Shown in pieces: positions 35,696 through 44,697 of a DNA stretch of 64,000 bases. The stretch lies in contig NZ_LRUB01000007.1 in the NCBI RefSeq assembly GCF_001550065.1, positions 83,587 to 147,586 on the forward strand, written 5' to 3'. Position 1 is the first letter of the stretch; each line of letters begins with the position of its first letter. The translations under genes and the position numbers were made by a program. The notes beneath the pieces are model-generated. The model was not told the DNA's origin, ran no database searches, and saw only the letters and a program-made list of their open reading frames with translations. The DNA is from Kordiimonas lipolytica. GTDB taxonomy: Bacteria; Pseudomonadota; Alphaproteobacteria; Sphingomonadales; Kordiimonadaceae.

Positions 35696-36979
35696 CTACT
35701 CAGGCTGCTTTTGAGCAACCGGGAGCTTGAAGGAAAACTCAGTTCCCTTGCCAACTTCACTCTTGATGTCGAGGTTTGTATCATGCCGCAAGAGAATATG
35801 TTTTACAATTGCAAGCCCAAGGCCTGTGCCGCCCATTTTACGGGAGCGCGCGGTGTCAACGCGGTAAAATCGCTCGGTAAGCCTTGCTAGATGCTCCTGT
35901 GATATTCCAGGGCCTTCATCGCGAATCCTGATCTGAATGCGCTTATTGTCCAAAGTCGGCGTGGCGCTGATATGGACGGTGCTATCGGGATCGCAATATT
36001 TCGACGCGTTAGAAAGCAGGTTGATGAAAACCTGAGTGAGCTGATCTCCATCACCGCGAATCTGCGGCATGTTTTCAGAAATGTTACAGTCCATGGTGAT
36101 GTTGCGGGCTGCAGCACCAGGCTGAATGGCGCCAACGGTATTCACGATCAGCTTCTTGATATCAACTTCCATCTCCGGCGCGACATAGCGCGTCATCTCG
36201 ATTCGGGAAAGCGATAGAAGGTCATCGATCAATCGGACCATACGCTCCGCTTCCGTTTGCATGATGCCCAGGAAGCGACCATGGGCATCTTTATCATCCG
36301 CAGCGGGTCCAATCAGTGTCTCAATGAAACCGAGGATGGATGTCAGTGGCGTTCTCAGTTCATGGCTTGCGTTCGCGACGAAGTCGGCGCGCATCTGTTC
36401 CGCCCTGATCAGGCTTGTCACCTCATAGAAAAACAGCACGGCTTCGGGCTGCCGTTCTTCCTGTTTCTGGTGGGGGATGGAGGCGACCGTTACATCGAAA
36501 ATCCGGTCCTTGCTGTTCGTATAGCGCACTACCTGAAAATCGTTGCCTGGGCTGGACAAAACCTTCTCAAGAGCGGTTATGAACTCCACCTGCCGCAGGT
36601 AAAATGTCGCGTCATTCCCAACAATATCTTCGCCCAGTAGCTCCTTTGAGGCGAGGTTGGCGACAAGGATGCGGTGATCGGCATCAATCAGCATGAAGGG
36701 GGAGGGGAGTTGGTCCAGAGCCTTAGCGCGAATGGAGACGGACGTTGGTCTTTTTGCCCGTTTCCGTTTTTGTATTGCTGCTCTCCTGGCTTCCAGTTCT
36801 TCAAACCTGCGTCGGACCGATAGCTGAACAAGACAGGCAGTCGTCACACCGGCGACGATAACCGCACCAAGGAATGACAATTGGCCGAATGACCACATCA
36901 GTGCCAGAGTAAATACAATAGCAACAATGATTGTGCGCTCGTTAAGCAGCGCCATATATGTTTTCGATTGAGGGGCCAT
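35696..36979 (-). CDS. phoR: Phosphate regulon sensor kinase PhoR
   Basis: A 427-residue membrane histidine kinase: two N-terminal transmembrane segments (IIVAIVFTLALMWSFGQLSFL and following), a PAS domain (about residues 85-180, LPSPFMLIDADHRIL), the H-box with the phosphorylated histidine in FVANASHELRTPLTSILG, then N, G1 (IRDEGPGIS) and G2 (GGTGLGLAIVKH) boxes. It phosphorylates PhoB when phosphate is short. GTG 37027 gives a longer alternative with 16 extra residues; ATG 36979 gives the usual beginning. It is the first gene of the phosphate cluster. Confidence 0.94.
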   Translation of the reverse strand: MAPQSKTYMALLNERTIIVAIVFTLALMWSFGQLSFLGAVIVAGVTTACLVQLSVRRRFEELEARRAAIQKRKRAKRPTSVSIRAKALDQLPSPFMLIDADHRILVANLASKELLGEDIVGNDATFYLRQVEFITALEKVLSSPGNDFQVVRYTNSKDRIFDVTVASIPHQKQEERQPEAVLFFYEVTSLIRAEQMRADFVANASHELRTPLTSILGFIETLIGPAADDKDAHGRFLGIMQTEAERMVRLIDDLLSLSRIEMTRYVAPEMEVDIKKLIVNTVGAIQPGAAARNITMDCNISENMPQIRGDGDQLTQVFINLLSNASKYCDPDSTVHISATPTLDNKRIQIRIRDEGPGISQEHLARLTERFYRVDTARSRKMGGTGLGLAIVKHILLRHDTNLDIKSEVGKGTEFSFKLPVAQKQPE

Positions 36980-37234
36980 TATGTCAGCGTCCTGGAATGT
37001 ATCCGTGCGTCCCACCATCTGGTGCACAAACAGAAAAGTCAGCTTTCCCTTAATTTACATAGTTTGCACTTTTGTGAAGGTTTTGTTACTCGATTTATTT
37101 ATTATCCAGAAATAGCGAATCTGTTGATATTCAGTATTTTTCGCCTAGACCGGCGTAAGAAAACGCTGTTAAACTCGAATTAATTAAATTTTTGCATAAT
37201 TTTCCATGCCTGTAAGTTTGGAGAAGTAGTCAGA

Positions 37235-38041
37235 GTGTCAAATAATCAGAACAAGGACGGCGATTTCCTCGCGCGGCGCCGACAGTTGCTTAAGCTGGGC
37301 GCGGCTGGTGTACCCATGGTTTTGACGCTGAAAGCTTCCGCGACACAGCCGATCCATTCGGCGCTGGACTGCGCCTTCGTCATTCATGACACGGTTAAGA
37401 TCCTTGTCGATGCTGACGGCAAGGCATGGATGGGTGACGGTAACATCCGGGAAAAGAACGGGAAATATAAGTCCCAGGACATTGAGCAGTTCAAAAACAA
37501 CGCTGATTATGTTTTCCCCGAATATACGGTGCCGGAACGCTTTCGCCCGGATGAATGTGAAACAGGTGGTGGGGATGATGACGGCGGTCGTGGGAATGAT
37601 TGCGGCTGGGGCAACGATATAGACGACCCAGTGGGCGACAATGACGACCAAGACAGTTGCAATGCTGATCCACCGCGCGAAACTCCTTGGTTTGAAGAAG
37701 AGGGCGAGGACGGCGAGCCCGGTAATCGACCGAATGGATACAGCGGTAATGGGAATGATTGGCGTCATGGCGGCGGCCATGGCGGTGGCAGCGGTGATGA
37801 CGATGATGACGGCGGGGGCAATGGTGGCTGGACAGACTGTTACAAGGTCTATGAAATCGACCGAAATACAACGATTACGCCATCAGATTATCTGAACGGC
37901 AACGGTAACTGGAGTTTGAACGGACCTACCGGGCTTTATCTGTTGCTCGCCGGTAAATATCTGGACACTTACGGCAATGACGGTGGCTTCCCTGGCATTT
38001 CCTGTTTGTTATCCATCCTCAACTATCTGGAAATGCAGTAG
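37235..38041 (+). CDS. Secreted Asp/Gly/Asn-rich protein with Tat-like signal, HPr-rel-A locus
   Basis: A 268-residue protein of unknown function. It begins with a twin-arginine-like signal (RRRQLLKLGAAGVPMVLTLKASA, residues 14-36, quoted as ends). About residues 105-200 are strikingly low in complexity, rich in Gly, Asp and Asn with acidic runs such as GDDDDDGGG; at least seven cysteines follow the signal (first in ALDCAF, last in GISCLLS). The start is GTG 37235 with GGAGAA upstream. It is followed eight bases later by a PqqD-like gene, an HPr-kinase-like gene and a nucleotidyltransferase gene, so it may be the peptide or protein substrate of that system. The acidic repeats could also bind calcium. 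I know no exact family. Confidence 0.75.
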   Translation: MSNNQNKDGDFLARRRQLLKLGAAGVPMVLTLKASATQPIHSALDCAFVIHDTVKILVDADGKAWMGDGNIREKNGKYKSQDIEQFKNNADYVFPEYTVPERFRPDECETGGGDDDGGRGNDCGWGNDIDDPVGDNDDQDSCNADPPRETPWFEEEGEDGEPGNRPNGYSGNGNDWRHGGGHGGGSGDDDDDGGGNGGWTDCYKVYEIDRNTTITPSDYLNGNGNWSLNGPTGLYLLLAGKYLDTYGNDGGFPGISCLLSILNYLEMQ

Positions 38042-38049
38042 ACGGCACA

Positions 38050-38352
38050 GTGTCGGCGGGCCCCAACAGCGACGATTGGGTTTGGGTCGTGAACCCGGAC
38101 CATTTCATTATTCACGAGATAGGCGATACGACTTTTGTTTTTAGTCGGCTGTCTGGCACGACGCATATGCTGAATCTTGTCTCTCGCGCGATGCTCGATT
38201 TTCTCACTGACAGGCCCAAACCGCTGGGCGAGGTCGTCGCGGGGTTTGCCGATTATCTTCAGGTGCCGAAAGAAGAATGCCCATCCGGCGTCGTGCGGCG
38301 ATTGTTCGACGAACTGGACGATGTAGGTCTGGTCGAGCGGGTATCACCATGA
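38050..38352 (+). CDS. PqqD-family peptide chaperone, HPr-rel-A system
   Basis: A 100-residue PqqD-like protein: beta-winged helix with WVVNPDHFIIHEIGDTTFVF and LSGTTHMLNLVSRAMLDFL, then VVRRLFDELDDVGLVERV. PqqD proteins are RiPP recognition elements that present a peptide to a modifying enzyme. In the HPr-rel-A systems known from exosortase-bearing genomes the PqqD protein precedes an HPr-kinase-related protein, as here. It starts with GTG 38050, and its stop overlaps the kinase-like start (ATGA). The peptide it would bind is not known; the upstream protein at 37235 is the natural candidate. Confidence 0.85.
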   Translation: MSAGPNSDDWVWVVNPDHFIIHEIGDTTFVFSRLSGTTHMLNLVSRAMLDFLTDRPKPLGEVVAGFADYLQVPKEECPSGVVRRLFDELDDVGLVERVSP

Positions 38353-39278
38353 CAGCACGCCCTTTAGAAACATATGTGAAGGCCGATGCGATACGGGCAC
38401 TGAAGTCAGGCGCGTTGGTGCTTGAATTGGGGCCTTTCTCCACACGTGTTAAACTTTCCGACCGCCGTTCTGTCGCCTTCTTTCTGGATATGTATGCGGA
38501 TTGTCTGGTCACATTGGAAGACGGCGCTCTGAGTGATTTTTCACTGACAATTCGGCCACCCAACCAGTTCAGGAAGTATTTCCGGCGCCAGATTGTACCC
38601 GATCCCGGCTTCGGTTTCCCTGCGGCTCCCTTGCCTGTAAGCATGTCACCCCTGGCGCTTGAGATGGGACTGAACCTGAGCGTGGCTCTGCAATGCTTCC
38701 GGTATGCTATATTTCACGCGGGCGTTGTTGCAGACGGTGACCAGGCACTGATCATTGCCGCCAAATCAGGTGGCGGAAAAAGCACGCTAACCGCAGCCCT
38801 TATGGAAGAAGGGTGGCGTCTGCTTTCAGACGAGTTTGCGATTCTCGATCTGGAGGAAGCATCATTGCGAGGTTATCCAAGGCCTGTATCGCTCAAGAAT
38901 GCCTCCATTGATGTGGTTCGCGGCTTTGCTGGTGAAAACCAGGTCAGCGATACACTGTATGGCACACCAAAGGGATCGATTGCCTATAGGCGTCCTCGCC
39001 GCGGCGATCTTGAGAGAATGGCCTTGCCCGCTCGACCAAGGGTGATTGTGTTTCCAGCCTTTACGGAAGGGGCGGCACCAAGGTGCCAGGAAATTGACCT
39101 GGCAGATACCGCTATGCAGTTGATCGCGAGCTCCCCGAACTATCAGGTGATTGGCGAGCGTGCATTCACCGGGCTCATGACCATGCTGGACGGCATGAAA
39201 GCCTATGAGATCGAGTATGGCTCAACGGAAGACAGCCTCGCACTGGTGAGTGACCTGTGGCGGAGGCATGTTTCATGA
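38349..39278 (+). CDS. HprK-related kinase A
   Basis: A 309-residue protein related to HPr kinase/phosphorylase. The C-terminal half has FHAGVVAD (His123), the P-loop AAKSGGGKST (Lys144, Ser145) and LLSDEFAIL (Asp161, Glu162), in the spacing of HprK, where histidine, P-loop and acidic pair build the active site. The N-terminal 110 residues are specific to this family. No HPr or PTS genes are near, so the phosphate acceptor is unlikely to be HPr. It starts at ATG 38349 overlapping the PqqD stop and overlaps the next gene the same way. Phosphorylation of a chaperone-bound peptide is my inference only. Confidence 0.85.
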   Translation: MTARPLETYVKADAIRALKSGALVLELGPFSTRVKLSDRRSVAFFLDMYADCLVTLEDGALSDFSLTIRPPNQFRKYFRRQIVPDPGFGFPAAPLPVSMSPLALEMGLNLSVALQCFRYAIFHAGVVADGDQALIIAAKSGGGKSTLTAALMEEGWRLLSDEFAILDLEEASLRGYPRPVSLKNASIDVVRGFAGENQVSDTLYGTPKGSIAYRRPRRGDLERMALPARPRVIVFPAFTEGAAPRCQEIDLADTAMQLIASSPNYQVIGERAFTGLMTMLDGMKAYEIEYGSTEDSLALVSDLWRRHVS

Positions 39279-40282
39279 CTAGGCGTCGTGGTGACATAAA
39301 ATCCTTCTTCTGTATTGCTACCGGAAGGGCGGTGCTGCCCGACACGCCAAGCGATTTGGCCGGTTTTGTGGCTTGGGCTCAGGAAAGTCATATTCTGGGG
39401 CAGGTGGCCGCAGTAGTGACTGCGGAAGTGGGCTCAAAGCTGAATGACATACTGGAAAACGCGCGGTTGAGAAGCAGTTATGACAGGCGAATGCTAACCT
39501 TTGAAACCAATCGTGTCAGGCGTGCCCTGATGGGCGCGGACATACAGCCCATTCTTCTCAAGGGAAGCGCTTATGTTGCGGAACATTTGTTGGCCGGGAT
39601 TGGGCGGCGGGTCAGCGATATTGATATCCTTGTGCCGGAAGAGCACCTTAAGGAGACGGAAAAGCTGCTGGGGCAGGCGGGCTGGCGCGCTGAGGAAAGC
39701 ACCGCTGGGGCGTATGATCAGCAATATTATCGTCGCTGGATGCATGAACTGCCGCCGCTAAGGCACGAAACCAGGCGGACGCTGATCGATGTGCACCACA
39801 GGCTGTTGCCGCGGACATCCCGCATCCGTCCTGATCATCTCAAACTGATGGCGGATGCACGGTTGGTTGAAAGCAGCGATCTGATGGTCTTTTCGCCAAC
39901 CGACCGCTTCATTCATTCCGCGATTCATATTTTTGGTGATGGTGCCTTCGAGACGCCTGCGCGAAGCTTTATCGAACTGTTTTATCTCTACAGCGATTTG
40001 ACGGGCGCTGAGAAACGAAGCCTTATGCCGCGGGCAAAGGATGTCGGGGCCGAAACTCCTGTCCGGGAAGCCCTTTGGATGCTTGGCGAGTATTTTGACG
40101 TTCAGGCCGAAGGGGGAAAGGCACCCTGGCTACTGAAATGGTGCATTCGGACAGTTACAGATGGCCAAGGGGGCCTGGTTTATCTGGCGAACGCGCTGCT
40201 GTATGTGAGAAGCCACTATATGCGAATGCCGCTGCCGCTCCTTGCGGGACACTTGTGGAAAAAGGTTCTCAGGCGCGTTTGA
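39275..40282 (+). CDS. Nucleotidyltransferase-family protein (NTP_transf_5 type)
   Basis: A 335-residue protein with the nucleotidyltransferase fold: LLKGSAYVAEHLL, then the metal-binding acidic motif SDIDILV, and TLIDVHHRLLP. Such proteins often accompany PqqD/HprK-related genes and exosortase-linked loci; the donor nucleotide and acceptor are not known. ATG 39275 is chosen because it overlaps the kinase-like stop (ATGA); an upstream in-frame start at 39257 adds only six residues. Its stop overlaps the convergent gph gene by 14 bases, so no room is left for a terminator. Confidence 0.85.
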   Translation: MTRRRGDIKSFFCIATGRAVLPDTPSDLAGFVAWAQESHILGQVAAVVTAEVGSKLNDILENARLRSSYDRRMLTFETNRVRRALMGADIQPILLKGSAYVAEHLLAGIGRRVSDIDILVPEEHLKETEKLLGQAGWRAEESTAGAYDQQYYRRWMHELPPLRHETRRTLIDVHHRLLPRTSRIRPDHLKLMADARLVESSDLMVFSPTDRFIHSAIHIFGDGAFETPARSFIELFYLYSDLTGAEKRSLMPRAKDVGAETPVREALWMLGEYFDVQAEGGKAPWLLKWCIRTVTDGQGGLVYLANALLYVRSHYMRMPLPLLAGHLWKKVLRRV

Positions 40283-40934
40283 TGAGGCCTGGGAGCTCTG
40301 TCAGGCTGTCGATAATTCGGTCGGGCTGCAGGTCTTTCACCGGTGTTTGAGAATAACCGAAGCTGACGGCAATGGCAGGTACGCCAGCGGCTTTTGCGGC
40401 CTCGATATCCGGGCGGCTGTCACCGACCATTACTATCGGGCCTTCTCCAGGCATCTTGCTGGCCGTCTCCAATATATGCCGTGGGTCCGGCTTTTTGAAA
40501 TCAAAGCTGTCGCCGCCGCTAACGGCGCCGAATAGGTCAATTATCCCAAGGTTTTCCAGAATTGGTTCGGTCAATAGTATCGGCTTGTTCGTGCATATGC
40601 CCAGGTCAATGCCGGTGTCGCGAAAATGCTGAAGCATGTCCAGCGCACCGTCAAAAAGGCGGGTATGGGCAGTGATGTTGTTGCTGTAATAGTCCAGGAA
40701 GACCGGCCGTAACTCTTCTGGGGTATATTCGTTGCCGTCGCCCGTGGCTTCAAGCCCCAGCTGAATCAGGCGAAGCGCTCCATAGCCTACCATGTGCCTG
40801 ACCTGATCAAGCGTTACCGTGTCCCGCCCAATATGCCGCAGCGTATGGTTGGTGGCAGCGTGCAGGTCTGGGGCGCTATCAATCAGGGTACCGTCGAGGT
40901 CGAAAATAATCTTCCGGGCAGGAAACAGGGACAT
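40269..40934 (-). CDS. gph: Phosphoglycolate phosphatase
   Basis: A 221-residue HAD-family hydrolase. The nucleophile motif is FDLDGTLIDSAPDL, motif II is ICTNKP, the lysine is in FDFKKPDP and the metal site is VMVGDSRPDIEAAKAAG. It converts 2-phosphoglycolate to glycolate, clearing a by-product of DNA repair and photorespiration-like reactions. Other HAD phosphatases share these motifs, so substrate specificity is by best family match. It is transcribed towards the nucleotidyltransferase gene. Confidence 0.88.
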   Translation of the reverse strand: MSLFPARKIIFDLDGTLIDSAPDLHAATNHTLRHIGRDTVTLDQVRHMVGYGALRLIQLGLEATGDGNEYTPEELRPVFLDYYSNNITAHTRLFDGALDMLQHFRDTGIDLGICTNKPILLTEPILENLGIIDLFGAVSGGDSFDFKKPDPRHILETASKMPGEGPIVMVGDSRPDIEAAKAAGVPAIAVSFGYSQTPVKDLQPDRIIDSLTELPGLIKRA

Positions 40935-41207
40935 TGATCAGCTTTCTCAAAAGTTTCACGCACTGGTCTTGAAAGGCCGTTACAGTGTGTAAAGAAAGAC
41001 AGCCTGTTGTGAAAGGCAAGAATTCGTCTGCAGTAAATATCCGCGAATACTGTTACATAAGAAACTGTGGAAATGGCTGAAAAAGGCCGTTAAGGCTTGC
41101 TTTCCAAGGATGAGCCCTATTATATGTGAGGCTTATGAAATTGCCGAAAACGGCATGATATTGAAATAATCCTGCACAAGTTTGTGCTGTGAAGTTGAGG
41201 TAAAGTG

Positions 41208-42581
41208 ATGAGTGAGTGGCGTCCAGACAGCTGGAGAACCCGGCCGATTGTACAGGTCCCGGACTATCCTGACGGAGATGTGCTGAAAAAGGTTGAAGAG
41301 GAACTTTCCTCCTATCCACCGCTCGTCTTTGCAGGCGAGGCGCGCCATCTTAAGTCCCAGCTTGCCGATGTGGCTGAAGGCAAGGCCTTTTTGCTGCAGG
41401 GCGGTGACTGTGCGGAAAGCTTTGCTGAGTTTCACCCGAACAATATTCGCGATACCTTCCGTGTGCTGCTGCAAATGGCGGTGGTGTTGACCTTTGCGGC
41501 GAGCTGCCCGGTGGTCAAAGTGGGCCGCCTCGCGGGCCAGTTCGCCAAGCCTCGCTCCAGCAACATAGAAGCCAAGGATGGTGTTGAACTGCCAAGCTAC
41601 CGCGGCGACATTATTAACGGCCCAGCGTTTGATGCGGAATCCCGCATTCCTGACCCGAACCGTATGCTGCGGGCTTACAGCCAATCTGCCGCCACGCTCA
41701 ATCTGTTGCGCGCTTTTGCGCAGGGCGGCTATGCCAACCTGATGTCAGTACACCGCTGGAATTTGGATTTTGTGTCCCAATCTGCGGCGGGCGACAAATA
41801 TAAGGAACTGGCAGACCGCATCGGCGAAGCGCTCAACTTTATGGAAGCGTGCGGCATCAACCCGAACGATGTGCGCCAGCTCCAGGGTACAGATTTTTAC
41901 ACCAGCCATGAAGCGCTCCTTTTGGGGTATGAGCAGGCCTTGACCCGCGTGGACAGCACGACAGGCGATTGGTACGATACGTCTGCCCATATGCTTTGGG
42001 TGGGGGACCGCACGCGCCAGCTTGACGGCGCGCATCTTGAGTTCTTAAGCGGCATCGGTAACCCGATCGCGGCCAAGGTTGGACCGACGACGGAAGTGGA
42101 TGGCCTGCTGAAGCTTATTGATACTCTGAACCCGAAAAACGAAGCCGGTCGCCTGACGCTGATCACCCGTTTTGGCGCTGACAAGGTTGAGGAACACCTG
42201 CCGAAGTTACTGCGGGCCGTTCAGGCCGAAGGCAAGAAGGTTGTTTGGTCCTGTGATCCGATGCACGGCAATACGAAAACGTCCAATGGTGGTCTCAAGA
42301 CACGCCCATTTGACCGCGTACTCAAGGAAGTCCGCCAGGTATTTGCCTGCCACCGCGCCGAAGGCACCTACGCGGGCGGTATTCACCTTGAGCTGACGGG
42401 CCAGAATGTGACGGAATGTATCGGTGGCGCCGTGGCGATCACGGAAGACAGCCTGTCTTCGCGCTATAACACGCACTGTGACCCGCGTCTGAACGCCAGC
42501 CAGTCGATTGAGATGGCCTTCCTTCTGGCCGAGGCCCTGAAGGAAGAGCGGGAAGCATTGGCCAAAACGGCGGCTGCGTAA
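41208..42581 (+). CDS. Class II 3-deoxy-7-phosphoheptulonate (DAHP) synthase
   Basis: A 457-residue class II (plant-like) DAHP synthase, first enzyme of the shikimate pathway, joining phosphoenolpyruvate and erythrose 4-phosphate. Clear marks are [10 protein letters not shown] at the start, [14 protein letters not shown] (metal cysteine), [23 protein letters not shown] and [18 protein letters not shown] 41208 is preferred over the adjacent GTG 41205 because GAGG is seven bases before it. A terminator about 75 bases downstream suggests single-gene transcription. The 273 bases before it hold two copies of AAAGGCCGTTA (40972 and 41083 regions) and a TGCCG-AAAA-CGGCA hairpin at 41142-41155, whose meaning is unknown. 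Confidence 0.95.
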   Translation: MSEWRPDSWRTRPIVQVPDYPDGDVLKKVEEELSSYPPLVFAGEARHLKSQLADVAEGKAFLLQGGDCAESFAEFHPNNIRDTFRVLLQMAVVLTFAASCPVVKVGRLAGQFAKPRSSNIEAKDGVELPSYRGDIINGPAFDAESRIPDPNRMLRAYSQSAATLNLLRAFAQGGYANLMSVHRWNLDFVSQSAAGDKYKELADRIGEALNFMEACGINPNDVRQLQGTDFYTSHEALLLGYEQALTRVDSTTGDWYDTSAHMLWVGDRTRQLDGAHLEFLSGIGNPIAAKVGPTTEVDGLLKLIDTLNPKNEAGRLTLITRFGADKVEEHLPKLLRAVQAEGKKVVWSCDPMHGNTKTSNGGLKTRPFDRVLKEVRQVFACHRAEGTYAGGIHLELTGQNVTECIGGAVAITEDSLSSRYNTHCDPRLNASQSIEMAFLLAEALKEEREALAKTAAA

Positions 42582-42643
42582 AAAGGGCACACCGGTAGGG
42601 GCCGTATGGCACAAAAGGGCACACCCATAGGGCCCAAAATGTG
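42581..42643 (+). repeat. Imperfect 32-bp tandem duplication after the DAHP synthase stop
   Basis: The 13-mer AAAAGGGCACACC occurs at 42581-42593 and again at 42613-42625, 32 bases apart, each followed by a TAGGG-containing segment. It starts in the stop codon and looks like a local duplication. Confidence 0.6.
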
Positions 42644-42655
42644 AATTTTCCGGAT

Positions 42656-42690
42656 GACGGCGTCGCAGGCTTGCGGCGCCGTCTTTGTTT
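42656..42690 (+). terminator. Terminator downstream of the DAHP synthase gene
   Basis: GACGGCG (42656-42662) pairs with CGCCGTC (42677-42683), followed by TTTGTTT. The loop is 14 bases and may itself pair in part. Confidence 0.75.
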
Positions 42691-42720
42691 GAGTTTCAGG
42701 TGCGGCTGGCAAAAGCCAGG

Positions 42721-42850
42721 CGGACAGCAAGCCTGCGGATTTGCCCTGGCTGACGCTTCGAGAGGCGATCAGCAGCATGTCTGGGCCAGGTGTTATGGTA
42801 AGCGCGAGGCTGGCGGCGGAAAACAGAAAAAGTGTGGAAAGGTCCGGCAT
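42721..42850 (-). pseudogene. Truncated LysE/RhtB-family amino acid exporter
   Basis: On the minus strand an ATG at 42850, with AAGGAA upstream, starts MPDLSTLFLFSAASLALTIT, followed by PGPDMLLIASRSVSQG and AGLLSA. This is the conserved N-terminus of LysE/RhtB exporters, including the PGPD motif. After about 43 codons similarity ends and the frame runs into the antisense strand of the DAHP synthase gene. Intact members have about 205 residues, so some 80 percent of the gene is missing. It is a remnant of a deletion; the surviving start signals may still be used. Confidence 0.75.
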
Positions 42851-42979
42851 AAATAATTCCTTTAATATCAAGCCGGATCCGCACCATGACAGATAATGAA
42901 AATGCGACAAGCTGGGCCTTAACCCACGCATGATTTTCTTTGTCTTGTCCCCACACGCCAAGAAGGGTAAAAGCGCGTC

Positions 42980-44653
42980 ATGACTGATGCTTTATCCATA
43001 TATCTGGTGCAGATGAACCCGACGGTGGGCGCGATTGCTGCCAACGTCGATCTGATTAGGGCTGCATACGAGCGCGCTCATAAGGCTGGCGCTGATCTGG
43101 TGCTGACGCCTGAGCTATCCGTTGTGGGCTATCCCCTTGAAGATCTGGTGCTGAAACCTTTCTTCGTGCGGTCATCCATGCGCGCGGTAGACGAACTGGC
43201 AGAGATGACAGCAGGAGACGGCAAGCCGGGGCTGATTATCGGCAGTCCCTGGTTTGACGGCGAAGTGCTCCATAACGCAGTCCTTTTGTTGGAAGGCGGC
43301 GAGATTTCGGCCATCCGCTACAAGCATGACCTGCCTAACTACGGTGTGTTTGACGAAAAGCGGGTGTTTAAGCCCGGCGCGCCAACGGTTCCCGTGGACT
43401 TTCGCGGCTTCCGCCTTGGCGTCATGATCTGCGAAGATATGTGGTTCCCGACCATTGCAAATAACCTGAAGGATCACGGCGCTGAAATCCTGTTGGTGCC
43501 GACGTGCAGCCCGTTTGAGCTGGACAAGCACCCCGAGCGGATTGTTCACGCCCGCAACCGGGTGGATGAAACCGGATTGCCGCTGGTGTTCTGCAATGAA
43601 ATGTGCGGTCAGGACGAATTGGTGTTCGAAGGCGGCAGTTTCGTGATGAATGCTGACGGCAATGTCCCTGTGCAGATGGAATTCTGGGCGGAGGCTGAAC
43701 TGCGGACCGAATGGACCCGTGCCGACAGCGGCCTGAAGTGCACAACAAAATATCAGGTTCCGATGCCGGATCATTACACCAGCATGTATCAGGCGATGGT
43801 GCTGGGTTTGAAGGACTATGTTCACAAGAACCGCTTCCCCGGCGTTATCTTGGGCCTGTCTGGCGGGATCGACAGTGCGCTGTCTGCGGCTGTGGCGGTG
43901 GACGCGCTGGGGGCGGACAAGGTTCACTGTGTGATGATGCCGTCAAAGTATACGTCCGGCGAAAGCCTGGGGGACGCGGAAGACTGCGCAAAGGCACTGG
44001 GTGTTCAGTACGATGTGATCGCGATCAAGCCGGGTGTGGAGGCGTTTGACGAGATGCTCTCTGATGTCTTTAAGGACACCCAGCCCGATACGACGGAAGA
44101 GAATATCCAGTCGCGCCTTCGCGGGCTTGTGTTGATGTCGCTGTCCAATAAGTTCGGCAAGATGGTGCTGACAACGGGCAACAAGAGTGAGATGAGCGTT
44201 GGATACGCCACACTTTACGGCGACATGTGCGGTGGCTACAGCGTTCTGAAGGATGTCTACAAGCTGGATGTGTTTGCTCTGTCGCGTTGGCGGAACGAGA
44301 ATGTGCCTGTGGGGGCGCTTGGGCCATCGGGCGAAGTGATCCCGGAAAATATCATCACCAAGCCGCCAACCGCCGAGCTTCGGGAAGACCAGAAGGACGA
44401 AGACAGCCTGCCATCTTACGAGGCGCTTGATGACATGCTTCGCTGCCTGGTGGACGAGGAAATGTCGGTTGACGAGATTATTGAACGCGGCCACAGCGCA
44501 TCAGAGGTTGCACGAATTGAGCACCTGCTGTACATCGCCGAATACAAAAGGCGTCAGTCGCCGCCGGGCGTGAAAATCACGCGTAAGAATTTTGGCCGGG
44601 ATCGCCGCTACCCCATCACCAATGGGTTCAGAAGCGCCCGCAGAACTAAATAA
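42980..44653 (+). CDS. nadE: Glutamine-dependent NAD+ synthase
   Basis: A 557-residue two-domain enzyme. The N-terminal nitrilase-type glutaminase has its Glu-Lys-Cys triad in LTPELSVVGYPLED, IRYKHDLPNYGVFDEKR and GVMICEDMWF; the C-terminal synthetase has the PP-loop GLSGGIDSALSAAVA and LTTGNKSEMSVGYATLYGD. It converts nicotinate adenine dinucleotide to NAD+ with glutamine as nitrogen donor. The start is ATG 42980 with AAGAAGGG upstream. The gltX gene begins 44 bases later. Confidence 0.96.
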   Translation: MTDALSIYLVQMNPTVGAIAANVDLIRAAYERAHKAGADLVLTPELSVVGYPLEDLVLKPFFVRSSMRAVDELAEMTAGDGKPGLIIGSPWFDGEVLHNAVLLLEGGEISAIRYKHDLPNYGVFDEKRVFKPGAPTVPVDFRGFRLGVMICEDMWFPTIANNLKDHGAEILLVPTCSPFELDKHPERIVHARNRVDETGLPLVFCNEMCGQDELVFEGGSFVMNADGNVPVQMEFWAEAELRTEWTRADSGLKCTTKYQVPMPDHYTSMYQAMVLGLKDYVHKNRFPGVILGLSGGIDSALSAAVAVDALGADKVHCVMMPSKYTSGESLGDAEDCAKALGVQYDVIAIKPGVEAFDEMLSDVFKDTQPDTTEENIQSRLRGLVLMSLSNKFGKMVLTTGNKSEMSVGYATLYGDMCGGYSVLKDVYKLDVFALSRWRNENVPVGALGPSGEVIPENIITKPPTAELREDQKDEDSLPSYEALDDMLRCLVDEEMSVDEIIERGHSASEVARIEHLLYIAEYKRRQSPPGVKITRKNFGRDRRYPITNGFRSARRTK

Positions 44654-44697
44654 GTTATACATATCGGCCATCAGGCCCAGACAATTGGATAAAGACA

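Larger units (their letters stand above)
42582..42979. other. Gene-poor stretch between DAHP synthase and nadE
   Basis: About 400 bases without an intact gene. It holds the tandem duplication, a terminator (42656-42690) and the start of a decayed LysE/RhtB gene on the minus strand. The last 130 bases before nadE probably contain its promoter and the old transporter promoter, but no clear -10/-35 pair was seen. Confidence 0.7.
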
